64,000 nucleotides of DNA from Cytobacillus depressus (GTDB lineage Bacteria > Bacillota > Bacilli > Bacillales > Cytobacillaceae). The notes under the pieces are model-generated. The model made no database searches and had not been told where the DNA came from. It saw nothing but the letters and a program-made list of their open reading frames with translations. Location of the stretch: assembly GCF_008923245.1 (NCBI RefSeq), contig NZ_WBOS01000001.1:372001-436000 (forward strand), read 5' to 3'. The position numbers were made by a program, and so were the translations under genes. Each line of letters opens with the position of its first letter. The stretch's first letter is position 1. Below, one piece after another: positions 48,040-56,962 of the stretch.

Positions 48040-48627
48040 TCATCCTTTTCTAATTCTTCGATAATAAAAGTAGCGATCTATTAAAATGGCCCCAATTGCT
48101 GAGGAAATGGATGCAATCAAGGTCGGTCCAACAATTTCAGTCGGAGAGACAGATTCATATTTCATTCGTATCGCTATCACCATCGTTGGAATGAGTGTGA
48201 TGCTTGAAGTATTGACGGCAAGGAACGTGATCATTGACCGGCTTGCCTCATTTTTTCCGCCATTTAAATTTTTGAGTTCCTCCATTGCCTTTATTCCAAG
48301 TGGTGTTGCTGCATTACCTAGGCCAAACATATTCGCCATCATATTGGATAATATATAGCCCATTGCTGGATGATTCGTTGGAACCTCTGGAAAAAGCTTA
48401 TTGACAATTGGTTTAAATGCTTGCGAAAGCTTGTTTAATAGTCCTGCTTCCTCGGCAATTTTCATCATCCCTAACCAGAATACAAGAATACTAATCATAC
48501 CAATACACAGAGTTACCGCTTCGGACGCCCCTTTAAATACAGCCTCGTTGACCTCATCCATCGTTCCATTCACCATAGCAAAAACAATTCCGATCAATGC
48601 CATTGCCGCCCAAATTATATTAATCAT
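48040..48627 (-). CDS. spmA: Spore maturation protein SpmA
   Basis: 195 residues, about five membrane segments, with the Gate-domain block FGLGNAATPLGIKAMEEL and MNTSSITLIPTM-like NTSSITLIPT. The start overlaps the dacB stop by 8 bp. Works with SpmB in spore heat resistance. Confidence 0.94.
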   Translation of the reverse strand: MINIIWAAMALIGIVFAMVNGTMDEVNEAVFKGASEAVTLCIGMISILVFWLGMMKIAEEAGLLNKLSQAFKPIVNKLFPEVPTNHPAMGYILSNMMANMFGLGNAATPLGIKAMEELKNLNGGKNEASRSMITFLAVNTSSITLIPTMVIAIRMKYESVSPTEIVGPTLIASISSAIGAILIDRYFYYRRIRKG

Positions 48628-49768
48628 CCGTTTTCACACCAATAATCCCAGTAAATAGGTTTCTAAACATTTCAAAATATGATTGCTTGCTTTCACTATT
48701 TGCCTTTTTATAATAAATAGGGACGGTCTTTAAAGGGCGGTTATCAAAATAAATCTTTGCCTTTCCAACAATATCGGGAATATTTTCTTCGGTCTCCCAA
48801 TCTTTATTTGGCTTGATCATTTTATATTCAATGTGGAAAAGATCTTTTTCTTTATTCGTAACAGGATAATCAAATCCGGTCTCCGTAAATACTTTCTTTT
48901 TATAAACTTTATTTTTTATAACTTTGATAACGCCTTTCGGCAACACCTCTGCCAAGCTATATGTTTTAAAGCCCATTTCGTACATTTGAATATGATCATT
49001 CCAGTCATCAGGCCCATTTAAAGTGACGGCAATTAAATTGAGCTTATCCCTAGTTGCAGTTGTTACTAATGTCCGTTTGGCCCGTTTTGTAAAGCCAGTT
49101 TTTCCACCTGTGCAATATTCATATTCTTTTAGGAGGCGATTTTTATTCGTCCATTTCCGATCCCAGCTCTCATTCGGATTCGGTGCTGTATGAACCTTTG
49201 TGCCTGAAATTTTTGCATATTCTTTATTTTTCATCGCATATCGCGTTAAAAGAGCCATATCAAATGCGGTCGAATAATGATTTTCATGATCGTCAAGCCC
49301 ATGAGGATTCGCAAAATGAGTATTCGCCATGCCAATTTCCTCTGCCTTTTGGTTCATTAAAAAAACAAATCCGTCAAGGCTGCCACCAATATGCTCTGCA
49401 ATGGCGACTGCCGTATCATTTCCGGAACGAAGCATTAAGCCATACACTAAATCTTCCAGTTTTATTTTTTCTCCTGGCTGTAAATAGACGGAGGAACCTT
49501 CTGCCCTTACAGCTTTCTCACTGACTTTTACCATTTCATCCATTTTTCCAGATTCTATCGCCAAAATCGCAGTCATTATTTTCGTAATGCTAGCAATTCT
49601 TTTACGCGTATGTGCATCTTTTTCAAATAGGATCCTACCAGTGCTTTGCTCCATCAAAATGGCGCTATGTGCGCTCACAGAAACCGAAGCCTTTGCCTGT
49701 TGCGGTATCATTCCGATCAATAAGACAGCAATTAATGGAAGGAATAAAAGCTTTTTCATTTTTTTCAT
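48620..49768 (-). CDS. dacB: D-alanyl-D-alanine carboxypeptidase DacB (PBP5*)
   Basis: Trims cortex peptidoglycan cross-linking in the mother cell. Signal peptide (about 1-28, ends QAKA), then penicillin-binding motifs SITK (about 59-62), SGN (about 114) and KTG in CTGGKTGFTKRA. 382 residues. Heads the dacB-spmA-spmB operon, known as sigma-E dependent in B. subtilis; no promoter was assigned here. Confidence 0.96.
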   Translation of the reverse strand: MKKMKKLLFLPLIAVLLIGMIPQQAKASVSVSAHSAILMEQSTGRILFEKDAHTRKRIASITKIMTAILAIESGKMDEMVKVSEKAVRAEGSSVYLQPGEKIKLEDLVYGLMLRSGNDTAVAIAEHIGGSLDGFVFLMNQKAEEIGMANTHFANPHGLDDHENHYSTAFDMALLTRYAMKNKEYAKISGTKVHTAPNPNESWDRKWTNKNRLLKEYEYCTGGKTGFTKRAKRTLVTTATRDKLNLIAVTLNGPDDWNDHIQMYEMGFKTYSLAEVLPKGVIKVIKNKVYKKKVFTETGFDYPVTNKEKDLFHIEYKMIKPNKDWETEENIPDIVGKAKIYFDNRPLKTVPIYYKKANSESKQSYFEMFRNLFTGIIGVKTDD

Positions 49769-49814
49769 TGCATAAACCCCGTCTCCTCTAGTATCAGCTT
49801 CCGCTTTTCTTTTT

Positions 49815-49938
49815 GTCTAGCTCCAGCGCCTAGCCCCTCGAGGTCATAAGCCAATCAGTCAAGAAGGGGAATATACACCCCCTTCTCGCCTGCTTGTCTT
49901 ATGCTTGTCGGGGCTGGGCAAGGCGCTTCCGCTTTTCT
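49815..49938 (-). repeat. Family C repeat, copy C10
   Basis: Reverse copy GTCTAGCTCCAGCGCCTAG to GGCGCTTCCGCTTTTC. A second AGCTTCCGCTTTTCT fragment just to the left (49797-49811) looks like the end of another copy. Confidence 0.87.
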
Positions 49939-50009
49939 TTGTACAAGTTTATGCGGGACAAGCGGGGATATGACTAAAAACACGAACTCGTATGTGGTGT
50001 CGCTGAACA

Positions 50010-50043
50010 TAAAAAAACACGGAAAACATTTTGTTTTCCGCTC
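50010..50043 (-). terminator. Intrinsic terminator of sodF
   Basis: CGGAAAAC and GTTTTCCG with TGTTTTTTT on the minus strand, within 10 nt of the stop. Confidence 0.85.
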
Positions 50044-50051
50044 ACATTTCA

Positions 50052-50942
50052 TTAATATGGCTTCCATTTAAGCTTGGAAGCGTTTTGAAAGCGTTCTTCT
50101 ACATTTCTCCAATTCACGACATTCCACCAATTATTGACGTAGTCACCGCGATTATTTTTGTATTGCAAATAATATGCGTGTTCCCAAACGTCAAGAACAA
50201 GTAGTGGAATGGTATCCCATTGGGTTAATAGCATATGTCTCTCCGTTTGCAAGATCTCAAGATGACGGGAACGCGGGGACCATACTAATATCGCCCACCC
50301 TACCCCCTCTACTTGCTTAGCCGCTTCACTGAAATGCTTCTTAAAAGCATCAAAACTGCCAAAATATTTTTCTATATCTTTAATCAAGCTTCCTGAAGGC
50401 GCTCCCCCGCCATTCGGTTTCATATTGTTCCAGAAGATTGAATGTAAATAGTGACCAGAGCCATGAAAGGCAAGCTCTCTCGACCAATGCTTAACTAATG
50501 AATAATCACCGGATTTTCTTGCATCCTGCAGCATTTTCTCTGCTTTATTTAACCCGTCAACATAAGATTTATGATGTTTATCATGGTGCAATTTCATAAT
50601 TTCCTCTGATATATAAGGTTCTAATGCATTATAAGAATATGGCAACGGCGGCAGTACATGACCGCCAGCAGCCACGGTCGGTTCATGTAAATAAATACTG
50701 CCAATCTGCTGTCTTTCGGCAAAATACTTTTCCATATCCGCGTGAAGCTCATCCGCAAAATTTTGTACATCGATTAATTCTTCTATACTTTGCGGATCTT
50801 TAATTCCTTCCATAATCTCCGTAAAAAGGTCCAATTTTTGCCAAAGCTCACTATGGCGTTCAATCTCTTCGCTTTCCAAAAAAGCCCGCATTTTTTCATT
50901 CCATTTAAACACATCTTGAATGTATTCATTTAGACGGCTCAT
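50052..50942 (-). CDS. sodF: Iron/manganese superoxide dismutase with N-terminal extension
   Basis: Dismutates superoxide. 296 residues: a helical, charged N-terminal extension (about 1-92) not found in ordinary SodA, then the SOD fold with LPPLPYSYNALEPYIS, metal ligands in MKLHHDKHHKSYV, ELAFHGSGHYLHSIFW and DVWEHAYYLQYKNNR. This architecture is that of Bacillus SodF/YojM-neighbour proteins. In this organism it lies between dacB and scpAB, which is not its place in B. subtilis. Confidence 0.9.
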   Translation of the reverse strand: MSRLNEYIQDVFKWNEKMRAFLESEEIERHSELWQKLDLFTEIMEGIKDPQSIEELIDVQNFADELHADMEKYFAERQQIGSIYLHEPTVAAGGHVLPPLPYSYNALEPYISEEIMKLHHDKHHKSYVDGLNKAEKMLQDARKSGDYSLVKHWSRELAFHGSGHYLHSIFWNNMKPNGGGAPSGSLIKDIEKYFGSFDAFKKHFSEAAKQVEGVGWAILVWSPRSRHLEILQTERHMLLTQWDTIPLLVLDVWEHAYYLQYKNNRGDYVNNWWNVVNWRNVEERFQNASKLKWKPY

Positions 50943-51010
50943 GTGGATCCCTCTTTCCTGGTTTTCATAGCCCCGGTTCTATCGTATGCCGCCTAAATGG
51001 AAAATTGCCT

Positions 51011-51041
51011 AGAAATGCGGAAGCGCCTTGATCAGGGGCTG
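51011..51041 (+). repeat. Truncated family C repeat, copy C11
   Basis: Only the left end AGAAATGCGGAAGCGCCTTG plus ATCAGGGGCTGG is present, so the apex and most of the right arm are missing. Confidence 0.7.
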
Positions 51042-51055
51042 GATTGAGCCACATA

Positions 51056-51092
51056 TTAATAAAGGAGCAGCTCAGATAGCTGCTCCTTAACT
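51056..51092 (-). terminator. Terminator of the 139-residue orphan gene
   Basis: GGAGCAGC and GCTGCTCC form a perfect stem; TTTATTAAT follows on the minus strand. Confidence 0.75.
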
Positions 51093-51101
51093 TATCGTTT
51101 T

Positions 51102-51521
51102 TTAATTCGGTTGGACAATATATTCTAACGGAGAACGGAGAGTAAAGCTTTTTTGATTTTTTAATGCTTCAAAAATAGCGGGTAATTTATCAAAATCAAT
51201 ATGTTGAAAATACGAAGCAAATTCAGCTAGTGAATTTATATATACCCGTTTGCGATGGCGAAAGCCTGGATTTTTAAGTAAACAAACAATAGCAACAATA
51301 TCTTTTAGCTCAACTTCTCTTCCGACACTCACAAAAATTGGATTTGAAGCAAAAGGTGTAAATTCATTCAGTTGCTCCTCGAAATATCGAACATATAATA
51401 CATGAAGTGTCTTCTCTACACCGTCTTCTTCAAAAGTGATTTCGCTTCGATTAAAGAAATCCTCTGAAGTATTTGATTTTTCCTTTTCAAGCTCGAAGCC
51501 GCTGCAATTTTTTATTAGCAT
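51102..51521 (-). CDS. Hypothetical protein, 139 residues
   Basis: Not recognised. Soluble, mixed alpha/beta, no signal or membrane segment. Contains ITFEEDGVEKTLHVLYVRYF and a basic KNPGFRHRKRVYINSL stretch. It has its own terminator and stands alone between sodF and scpB, where B. subtilis has ypuI; the sequence does not look like YpuI to me. Confidence 0.65.
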   Translation of the reverse strand: MLIKNCSGFELEKEKSNTSEDFFNRSEITFEEDGVEKTLHVLYVRYFEEQLNEFTPFASNPIFVSVGREVELKDIVAIVCLLKNPGFRHRKRVYINSLAEFASYFQHIDFDKLPAIFEALKNQKSFTLRSPLEYIVQPN

Positions 51522-51583
51522 GCAATCCCCTCCCGTACAATTCCCGTTTATGTAATAATCCTTCTTTATAGTTATATATTAAC

Positions 51584-51791
51584 ATAAAGTGAAACTTCTA
51601 TCAGTGGTGGTTTTCCACTGATAGTTAGTTGAACCTATCACGCTCAAAACGCCACGTCCTGTGGCTTTCGCCTGACTAGGACATCCTGTCCGTCGTCGGG
51701 CCTTTACGGGCTGTTGGATCTCCCACTTAGATTTTATGGCTTTCTGGGCTTCTTGAAGTGGGAGTCTTACAGCACGCTAATCTGCGATAAA
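51584..51791 (+). repeat. Family B repeat, copy B7, empty site
   Basis: ATAAAGTGAAACTTCTATC to CTGCGATAAA. End hairpin ATCAGTGGTGGTTTTCCACTGAT; plain GCCACGTCCTGTGGC without the nested module; GGACATCCTGTCC follows. ACGGGCTGTTGGATCTCCCA pairs with the right arm. Confidence 0.89.
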
Positions 51792-51814
51792 CAGTCAGAA
51801 TTGTACGCCAAAAC

Positions 51815-52402
51815 TTATGATTCTAGAGTTTCTTGGAATTTGCCGAAAAATAGATCGGCATCCTCCTGAGGAAAATCATCCTCGTCTAATTTTTCCGGGA
51901 GCGGCGGGAGCTCATCGATTCGTTTTAATCCAAAATAATCAAGGAACTCCTTCGTCGTGCCGTATAAATAAGCTCTTCCCGTACCTTCCGCTCTTCCTAC
52001 TTCTTTAATCAATGCCTTTGCAGCTAAAGTTTGCAAAGGTCTTTCTGTTTTTACTCCTCTAATTTCCTCAATTTCCGCTCGAGTAATTGGCTGTTTATAA
52101 GCAATAATCGCAAGAGTTTCGAGTGCTGCCTGGGACAGTCCAGAGGTGGTTGGAGTGTCAACTAGTTTTTTCAGATAATCTGAGTTTTCCTTTTTTGTCG
52201 CAAGCTGAAACGTGCCAGCGAGTTCTACGATTGTAACGCCCCGCGATGAATTTGTGTAATCCTCCATTAATTCACGAATAATGGACTCAGCTAGTACCTC
52301 ATCTGTTTCTAATACGTGAACAATTTGTTTTAGCGAAAGACCTTCATCGCCTGCTGCGAATAAAAGGCTCTCGACAATTCCTTTCCAATTTACAACTTCC
52401 AA
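51815..52402 (-). CDS. scpB: Segregation and condensation protein ScpB
   Basis: Kleisin-interacting winged-helix protein; a dimer binds ScpA in the SMC-ScpAB condensin. 195 residues with LSQAALETLAIIAYKQPITR and GTGRAYLYGTTKEFLDYFGL, the family core, and an acidic C-terminus. The start is a TTG: AAGGGGGT lies 8 nt upstream and LEVVNWKGIVE aligns with B. subtilis MGLDIVNWKAIVE. A longer upstream reading is out of family. Confidence 0.93.
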   Translation of the reverse strand: MEVVNWKGIVESLLFAAGDEGLSLKQIVHVLETDEVLAESIIRELMEDYTNSSRGVTIVELAGTFQLATKKENSDYLKKLVDTPTTSGLSQAALETLAIIAYKQPITRAEIEEIRGVKTERPLQTLAAKALIKEVGRAEGTGRAYLYGTTKEFLDYFGLKRIDELPPLPEKLDEDDFPQEDADLFFGKFQETLES

Positions 52403-52458
52403 GTGCTGCAACCCCCTTATTAATTCGCAAAGTGATAAACGAATGGGAGCTTCCAATG

Positions 52459-53208
52459 CTATACAATCTGTAAAAAGATTTCTGAGAAATTCTTTTCTTG
52501 TTCAAGATGAACTTCTTTTCGTTTCATTAACTCTAAAACAGCAAGAAAAGTTACAACAATCTGTTCCCGGTCTGCGTAGGGAAAAAGATCGTTAAAGCTT
52601 TTTCTCCCTTTTATTTTCCTTAAATCATCTAAGATTTCAACCATTCTTTTCTCAATAGGAATTTCCTGGCGGGCAATTTTAGTTGAAAGCGGCTTTTGTA
52701 ATTTCTGTCTGCGCAATAGTTTTTGGAAGGCTCCTAGCATATCATAAAGCGACACATTCAAATCTGCTTTTTCATTTTGAGCTTCTTTTACATAATCGGA
52801 AAGATCACTCGGAGGCTTTGTAAACATTAAGCCCCTTTCCTGTTCCAGTTCTTTAAGCTCAACGGCCGCTTCTTTATATTTACGGTACTCAATCAATTTT
52901 TCCACGAGCTCATCCATCGGATTTTCTTCTTCCATTGGATGCTCTTCTTCAAATAATTCTTCTTCATGCTTTGGCAACAGCATTTTGCTTTTGATGGCAA
53001 GAAGTGTTGCTGCCATAACTAAATATTCACTTGCAACATCAAGCTGGAGTTCTTGCATCGTATGAATATACAATAAATATTGTTCAGTAATTTCAGCTAC
53101 TGGAATATCATAAATATCAATCTCAAGCCGATGGATTAAATGAAGGAGTAAATCAAGCGGTCCTTCAAATGCGTCAATCTTTACATTATAATGCATAACA
53201 TCTTGCAT
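52459..53208 (-). CDS. scpA: Segregation and condensation protein ScpA
   Basis: Kleisin that closes the SMC ring. 249 residues. N-terminal [30 protein letters not shown] and C-terminal [18 protein letters not shown] winged helix are diagnostic. The start at MQDVMHY is preferred since GGTGA lies 8 nt upstream; an ATG four codons later aligns exactly with the B. subtilis start but has no ribosome site. Confidence 0.94.
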   Translation of the reverse strand: MQDVMHYNVKIDAFEGPLDLLLHLIHRLEIDIYDIPVAEITEQYLLYIHTMQELQLDVASEYLVMAATLLAIKSKMLLPKHEEELFEEEHPMEEENPMDELVEKLIEYRKYKEAAVELKELEQERGLMFTKPPSDLSDYVKEAQNEKADLNVSLYDMLGAFQKLLRRQKLQKPLSTKIARQEIPIEKRMVEILDDLRKIKGRKSFNDLFPYADREQIVVTFLAVLELMKRKEVHLEQEKNFSEIFLQIV

Positions 53209-53417
53209 ATTTCTGTTCACCAATATTTCTATAGTAAATTCAGCTAAAACACTATCATTAGTATAAATTATTCAGTGTCGATATCCAATAGAAAATTAAA
53301 CCTTATGCTACTGGTTGACCATCATTTAAAAAAATATTAAACCGCCCATACCATTTAGACGCTGCCCACATATGATGATTTTGAACAATAAATAAAGATT
53401 ATCAGGAGGTATGTAGT

Positions 53418-53519
53418 ATGTCAGACGGTGGTTTTGGTTTTGGCTTTGGAGGCGGCTTTTCACTGATCGTTGTGTTGTTTATCCTATTAATTATTGTAGG
53501 ATGCTCTTGTTTCATTTAA
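53418..53519 (+). CDS. YjcZ family sporulation peptide
   Basis: 33 residues: a Gly/Phe-rich start (SDGGFGFGFGGGFS) and a hydrophobic helix ending IIVGCSCFI. This is the YjcZ/SscA-type layout of small spore proteins. AGGAGG is 8 nt before the ATG. Upstream, CCCAC and CAATAAATA at about 16 nt spacing weakly resemble a sigma-K promoter. Below the usual ORF cut-off. A strong terminator follows. Confidence 0.82.
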   Translation: MSDGGFGFGFGGGFSLIVVLFILLIIVGCSCFI

Positions 53520-53577
53520 TAAACGATTAATTCTTTAATAAATAAAAAAGCATGAAGGATTTAAATGTTTAATAAGT

Positions 53578-53625
53578 AGTAAAAAAGTTAAACCCGGTGC
53601 ATTGCTGGGTTTAACTTTTTTGTTA
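53578..53625. terminator. Bidirectional terminator after the YjcZ peptide gene
   Basis: AAAAAAGTTAAACCC and GGGTTTAACTTTTTT form a 15-bp perfect stem including both T runs. Confidence 0.9.
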
Positions 53626-53700
53626 GCGATAAAGAGAATACAGTTCCCAATAATTTTTTCACTTTATGATAAGATATTAATTATCTGGAGGTGAAACGAT

Positions 53701-54243
53701 GTGTATCCACAAGAATATATTGATTATTTAATTCATTTCCATGGTGACCGAGATTATTTTGAATGTCATGAAGTTCTTGAAGATTATTGGAAAAAAGTTG
53801 ATCCAGGGAATAAATCCTCTATTTGGGTCGGTCTCATCTTATTCGCAGTTTCCAATTACCATCAACGCCGAGGGAATATAAGCGGTGCAAAAAGGACATT
53901 AACGAAGGCGATCTATATTTTACAAATGAACGAAAGGCACTTAGCAGACTTAGGGCTTGATGGAGAAAAGCTAATATCAGATTTAGAAATAAGGCTCCAA
54001 TATCTTACTAAAGGAAGGGTATACTCTAGTTATAATTTTCCCATTATCGATCATTCATTAATTTCCCTTTGCAAGAAAAAATGCACTCAGGAAGAGTTTA
54101 TTTGGTGCGGAAATAGCGATTTAAAAAATCAAGAAATCATTCACCGGCATTTACTTAGGGATCGGAGTCAAGTCATTCAAGAACGAAACATTGCTTTAAA
54201 AAATAGAAAAGCGAAAGCACCTTCGAAGATGAACATCGACTAA
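53701..54243 (+). CDS. ypuF: YpuF, DUF309 protein with repeat-derived tail
   Basis: 180 residues. DUF309 helical core with FHGDRDYFECHEVLEDYWKK and LILFAVSNYHQRRGN (about 12-60). Function unknown. The start is GTG; GGAGGTGAAAC lies upstream, and the overlapping ATG one base earlier opens a frame of only ten codons. The last 12 or so codons (RKAKAPSKMNID) and the stop are read from the start of the family C repeat C12, so the native C-terminus has been replaced or extended. Confidence 0.85.
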   Translation: MYPQEYIDYLIHFHGDRDYFECHEVLEDYWKKVDPGNKSSIWVGLILFAVSNYHQRRGNISGAKRTLTKAIYILQMNERHLADLGLDGEKLISDLEIRLQYLTKGRVYSSYNFPIIDHSLISLCKKKCTQEEFIWCGNSDLKNQEIIHRHLLRDRSQVIQERNIALKNRKAKAPSKMNID

Positions 54244-54504
54244 AAACCGCCACGTCCTGTGGCGAACGCCGATGTCAGCACATCCTGTGCAAGTCCGACA
54301 AGCATAAGACGAGGCAGCGAGAAGGTTGTTCTTTAACCTTCTTGATGGATTGGCTTATGACCTTGAGGTCGACAAAAGCGCGACGTCCTCCCAAAAGCTT
54401 CTCTTTTGGTCGTGCGATGATTACGCTGCTGAAGCTTTCCTTGTCCTGTCGCATTGTCGACACTAGTACGTCCTATACGTCGGGGCTAGGCGCTGTAGCT
54501 AGAC
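54206..54504 (+). repeat. Family C repeat, copy C12 (composite), overlapping ypuF
   Basis: GAAAAGCGAAAGCACCTTC to GGCGCTGTAGCTAGAC. Left arm insertion contains GCCACGTCCTGTGGC and GCACATCCTGTGC hairpins; right arm has the nested module at 54390-54442 between GTCCT copies and then GTACGTCCTATAC. The first 38 bp are coding. Confidence 0.87.
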
Positions 54505-54516
54505 AAATAGAAATAG

Positions 54517-54550
54517 CAATCGGTAATGATTCCGATTGCTCTCATTTTTT
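54517..54550. terminator. Terminator between ypuF and ribT
   Basis: AGCAATCGG and CCGATTGCT pair around TAATGATT; CATTTTTTC follows on the plus strand. Confidence 0.8.
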
Positions 54551-54570
54551 CTTCGATAAGGTTGAAGTCT

Positions 54571-54954
<384 letters not shown>

Positions 54955-55169
54955 TCATCGCTTTAGAAAGAAGACGCTCAGTTTTACTTATGCGATATTT
55001 TCATTGGAAACATTAATGGAGGCATGCAGGGCCCCATTTTATCACTTTCATTAAGTTTACATGGAATGTAACATTCCTATTTTCTCCAAATACCATTCTT
55101 TTCAAACTTGGTATAATATATGTACAGAACATCTCTTTGTGCTTTCAATTGAATATTTAAATCCACCCG

Positions 55170-55265
55170 CTACTTTGATGGTAAGATGACAAACGAATAA
55201 AAAAGCCCCCACGCCAAACTACCGATTAATAATAAACCGAAAAGAAGCCAATTGTTTTTCTTCAT
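55170..55265 (-). CDS. Putative 31-residue membrane peptide
   Basis: MKKNNWLLFGLLLIGSLAWG then LFYSFVILPSK: two Lys, one transmembrane helix and a short tail. GGGAGGG lies upstream, but at about 13 nt, longer than ideal. No family recognised. Located in the lysA-ribT gap, which otherwise shows nothing I can assign. Confidence 0.45.
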   Translation of the reverse strand: MKKNNWLLFGLLLIGSLAWGLFYSFVILPSK

Positions 55266-55412
55266 AAATCGTAAATTGCCCTCCCACAAAATCTTTATCA
55301 CTGGACAACTACATTTTACACGAAACGAAATATTATTTCCATGTTGCAATTTTAATAGAATGCATGATATGTAAATTTAGTTTGCATAGGGAAAGCTGCC
55401 GACAGCGGCAGC

Positions 55413-56732
55413 TTAATTGTTAATTTTTTGTTTTAAAGAAATGTCCATTCTAATTAAATCTTCGTACGTTTCCCGTCTTACGACTAATTTTGCTTCACCA
55501 TTTTCTACAAAGACAACTGCCGGTCTTGGAAGACGGTTGTAATTATTAGCCATCGCATACCCGTAAGCACCTGTACAAAATACAGCAAGTAAATCATCGC
55601 TATCAGACTTCGGCAGAGGAAGATCCCAAATGAGCATATCACCTGATTCACAGCATTTACCTGCAATGGATACCGTCTCATCAGCCTTCTCTAATGCCCT
55701 ATTGGCCAGAACTGCCTCATATTTCGCCTGATAAAGAGCTGGCCTGATATTATCGCTCATCCCGCCATCCACAGCAACATATTGGCGAACATCCGGCACT
55801 TCTTTTCTGGAACCAATTTTATAAAGGGTTGTACCAGCATCACCAACTAAAGATCTTCCTGGTTCAATCCATATTTCTGGCATTGCCATTGAATAATGTT
55901 CCGCTAATCTTTTAACCTCTTCAATAATTTCTGCTACATATTGAGCTGCCGGCAATGGCTCATCTTCAGCAGTGTATCGAATCCCGAAGCCTCCTCCTAG
56001 ATTTAATACTTTCGATTCATAAGAAAAAGCTTCCTTCCATTCATGCAGCTTCTCAAAAAGTTTCTTCGCCGCTAAAATAAACCCGGTTGTTTCAAAAATT
56101 TGCGAGCCAATATGACAATGAAGACCTAATACGTCTATTTTCTCAAATGTCAAAGCTTTCTTCAGTGCGTCTTCAGCTTGCCCGTTTTGCAAATCGAATC
56201 CAAATTTCGAATCGGCTTGTCCTGTTAAAATATAATCATGTGTATGAGCTTCAATCCCCGGAGTGACTCTTAGCAATATTTTTGTGCTCATTTTCATTTC
56301 TTCGCATATTGAATTTAGCAGCTCTAATTCATAGAAATTATCAACTACAATACAGCCGATTTCATGCTTTAATGCCATTTCAAGCTCTTCTCTGCTTTTA
56401 TTGTTCCCATGGAAATGAATGCGCTCCCTTGGAAAGTCAGCAGCTAAAGCCGTGTATAATTCACCGCCAGAAACAACATCAAGAGAAAGACCTTCTTCCT
56501 CTGCTAGCTGCACCATGGCAATCGTTGAAAAAGCCTTGCTTGCATAAGCGACTTGTGCTGGCACTTTCAAGTTTTCAAAAGTTAATTTAAAACCTTTTGC
56601 TCTTTCTCTAATTAGCGCAACATCATATACGTATAATGGCGTCCCGAATTTTTTTGCTAGCTCAACCGTGTCAATACCGCCTATCTCTAAATGGCCTTTG
56701 GCATTAACCTTTGATGTACCATGAAAATACAT
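55413..56732 (-). CDS. lysA: Diaminopimelate decarboxylase
   Basis: PLP-dependent last step of lysine synthesis from meso-DAP. 439 residues. PLP lysine in AYASKAFST (about 65), GLHCHIGSQI, GGGFGIRYT (about 246) and CCESGDML with the active Cys (about 360). The hairpin AGCTGCCG/CGGCAGCT just after the stop is a likely but T-poor terminator. Between spoVAF and ribT. No lysine riboswitch seen upstream. Confidence 0.96.
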   Translation of the reverse strand: MYFHGTSKVNAKGHLEIGGIDTVELAKKFGTPLYVYDVALIRERAKGFKLTFENLKVPAQVAYASKAFSTIAMVQLAEEEGLSLDVVSGGELYTALAADFPRERIHFHGNNKSREELEMALKHEIGCIVVDNFYELELLNSICEEMKMSTKILLRVTPGIEAHTHDYILTGQADSKFGFDLQNGQAEDALKKALTFEKIDVLGLHCHIGSQIFETTGFILAAKKLFEKLHEWKEAFSYESKVLNLGGGFGIRYTAEDEPLPAAQYVAEIIEEVKRLAEHYSMAMPEIWIEPGRSLVGDAGTTLYKIGSRKEVPDVRQYVAVDGGMSDNIRPALYQAKYEAVLANRALEKADETVSIAGKCCESGDMLIWDLPLPKSDSDDLLAVFCTGAYGYAMANNYNRLPRPAVVFVENGEAKLVVRRETYEDLIRMDISLKQKINN

Positions 56733-56962
56733 ATTTTCCCCTCTTCCTCAAAAGCACAGTGAATTGTATGCTTAAATATTATTTCATACGTCCCATATAA
56801 ATCAAATATCCAAATGTAATACTCTTTAAATAAATCGCCTAATACTTATAAATAGACAGAATCTCAGGGAAGACACTGTCAATTTATTAATAAAATATTA
56901 AAAATACTTTATCATATATATATGTGAATCACAATTGCTTTCTACTAGATGTTTTCATCATC

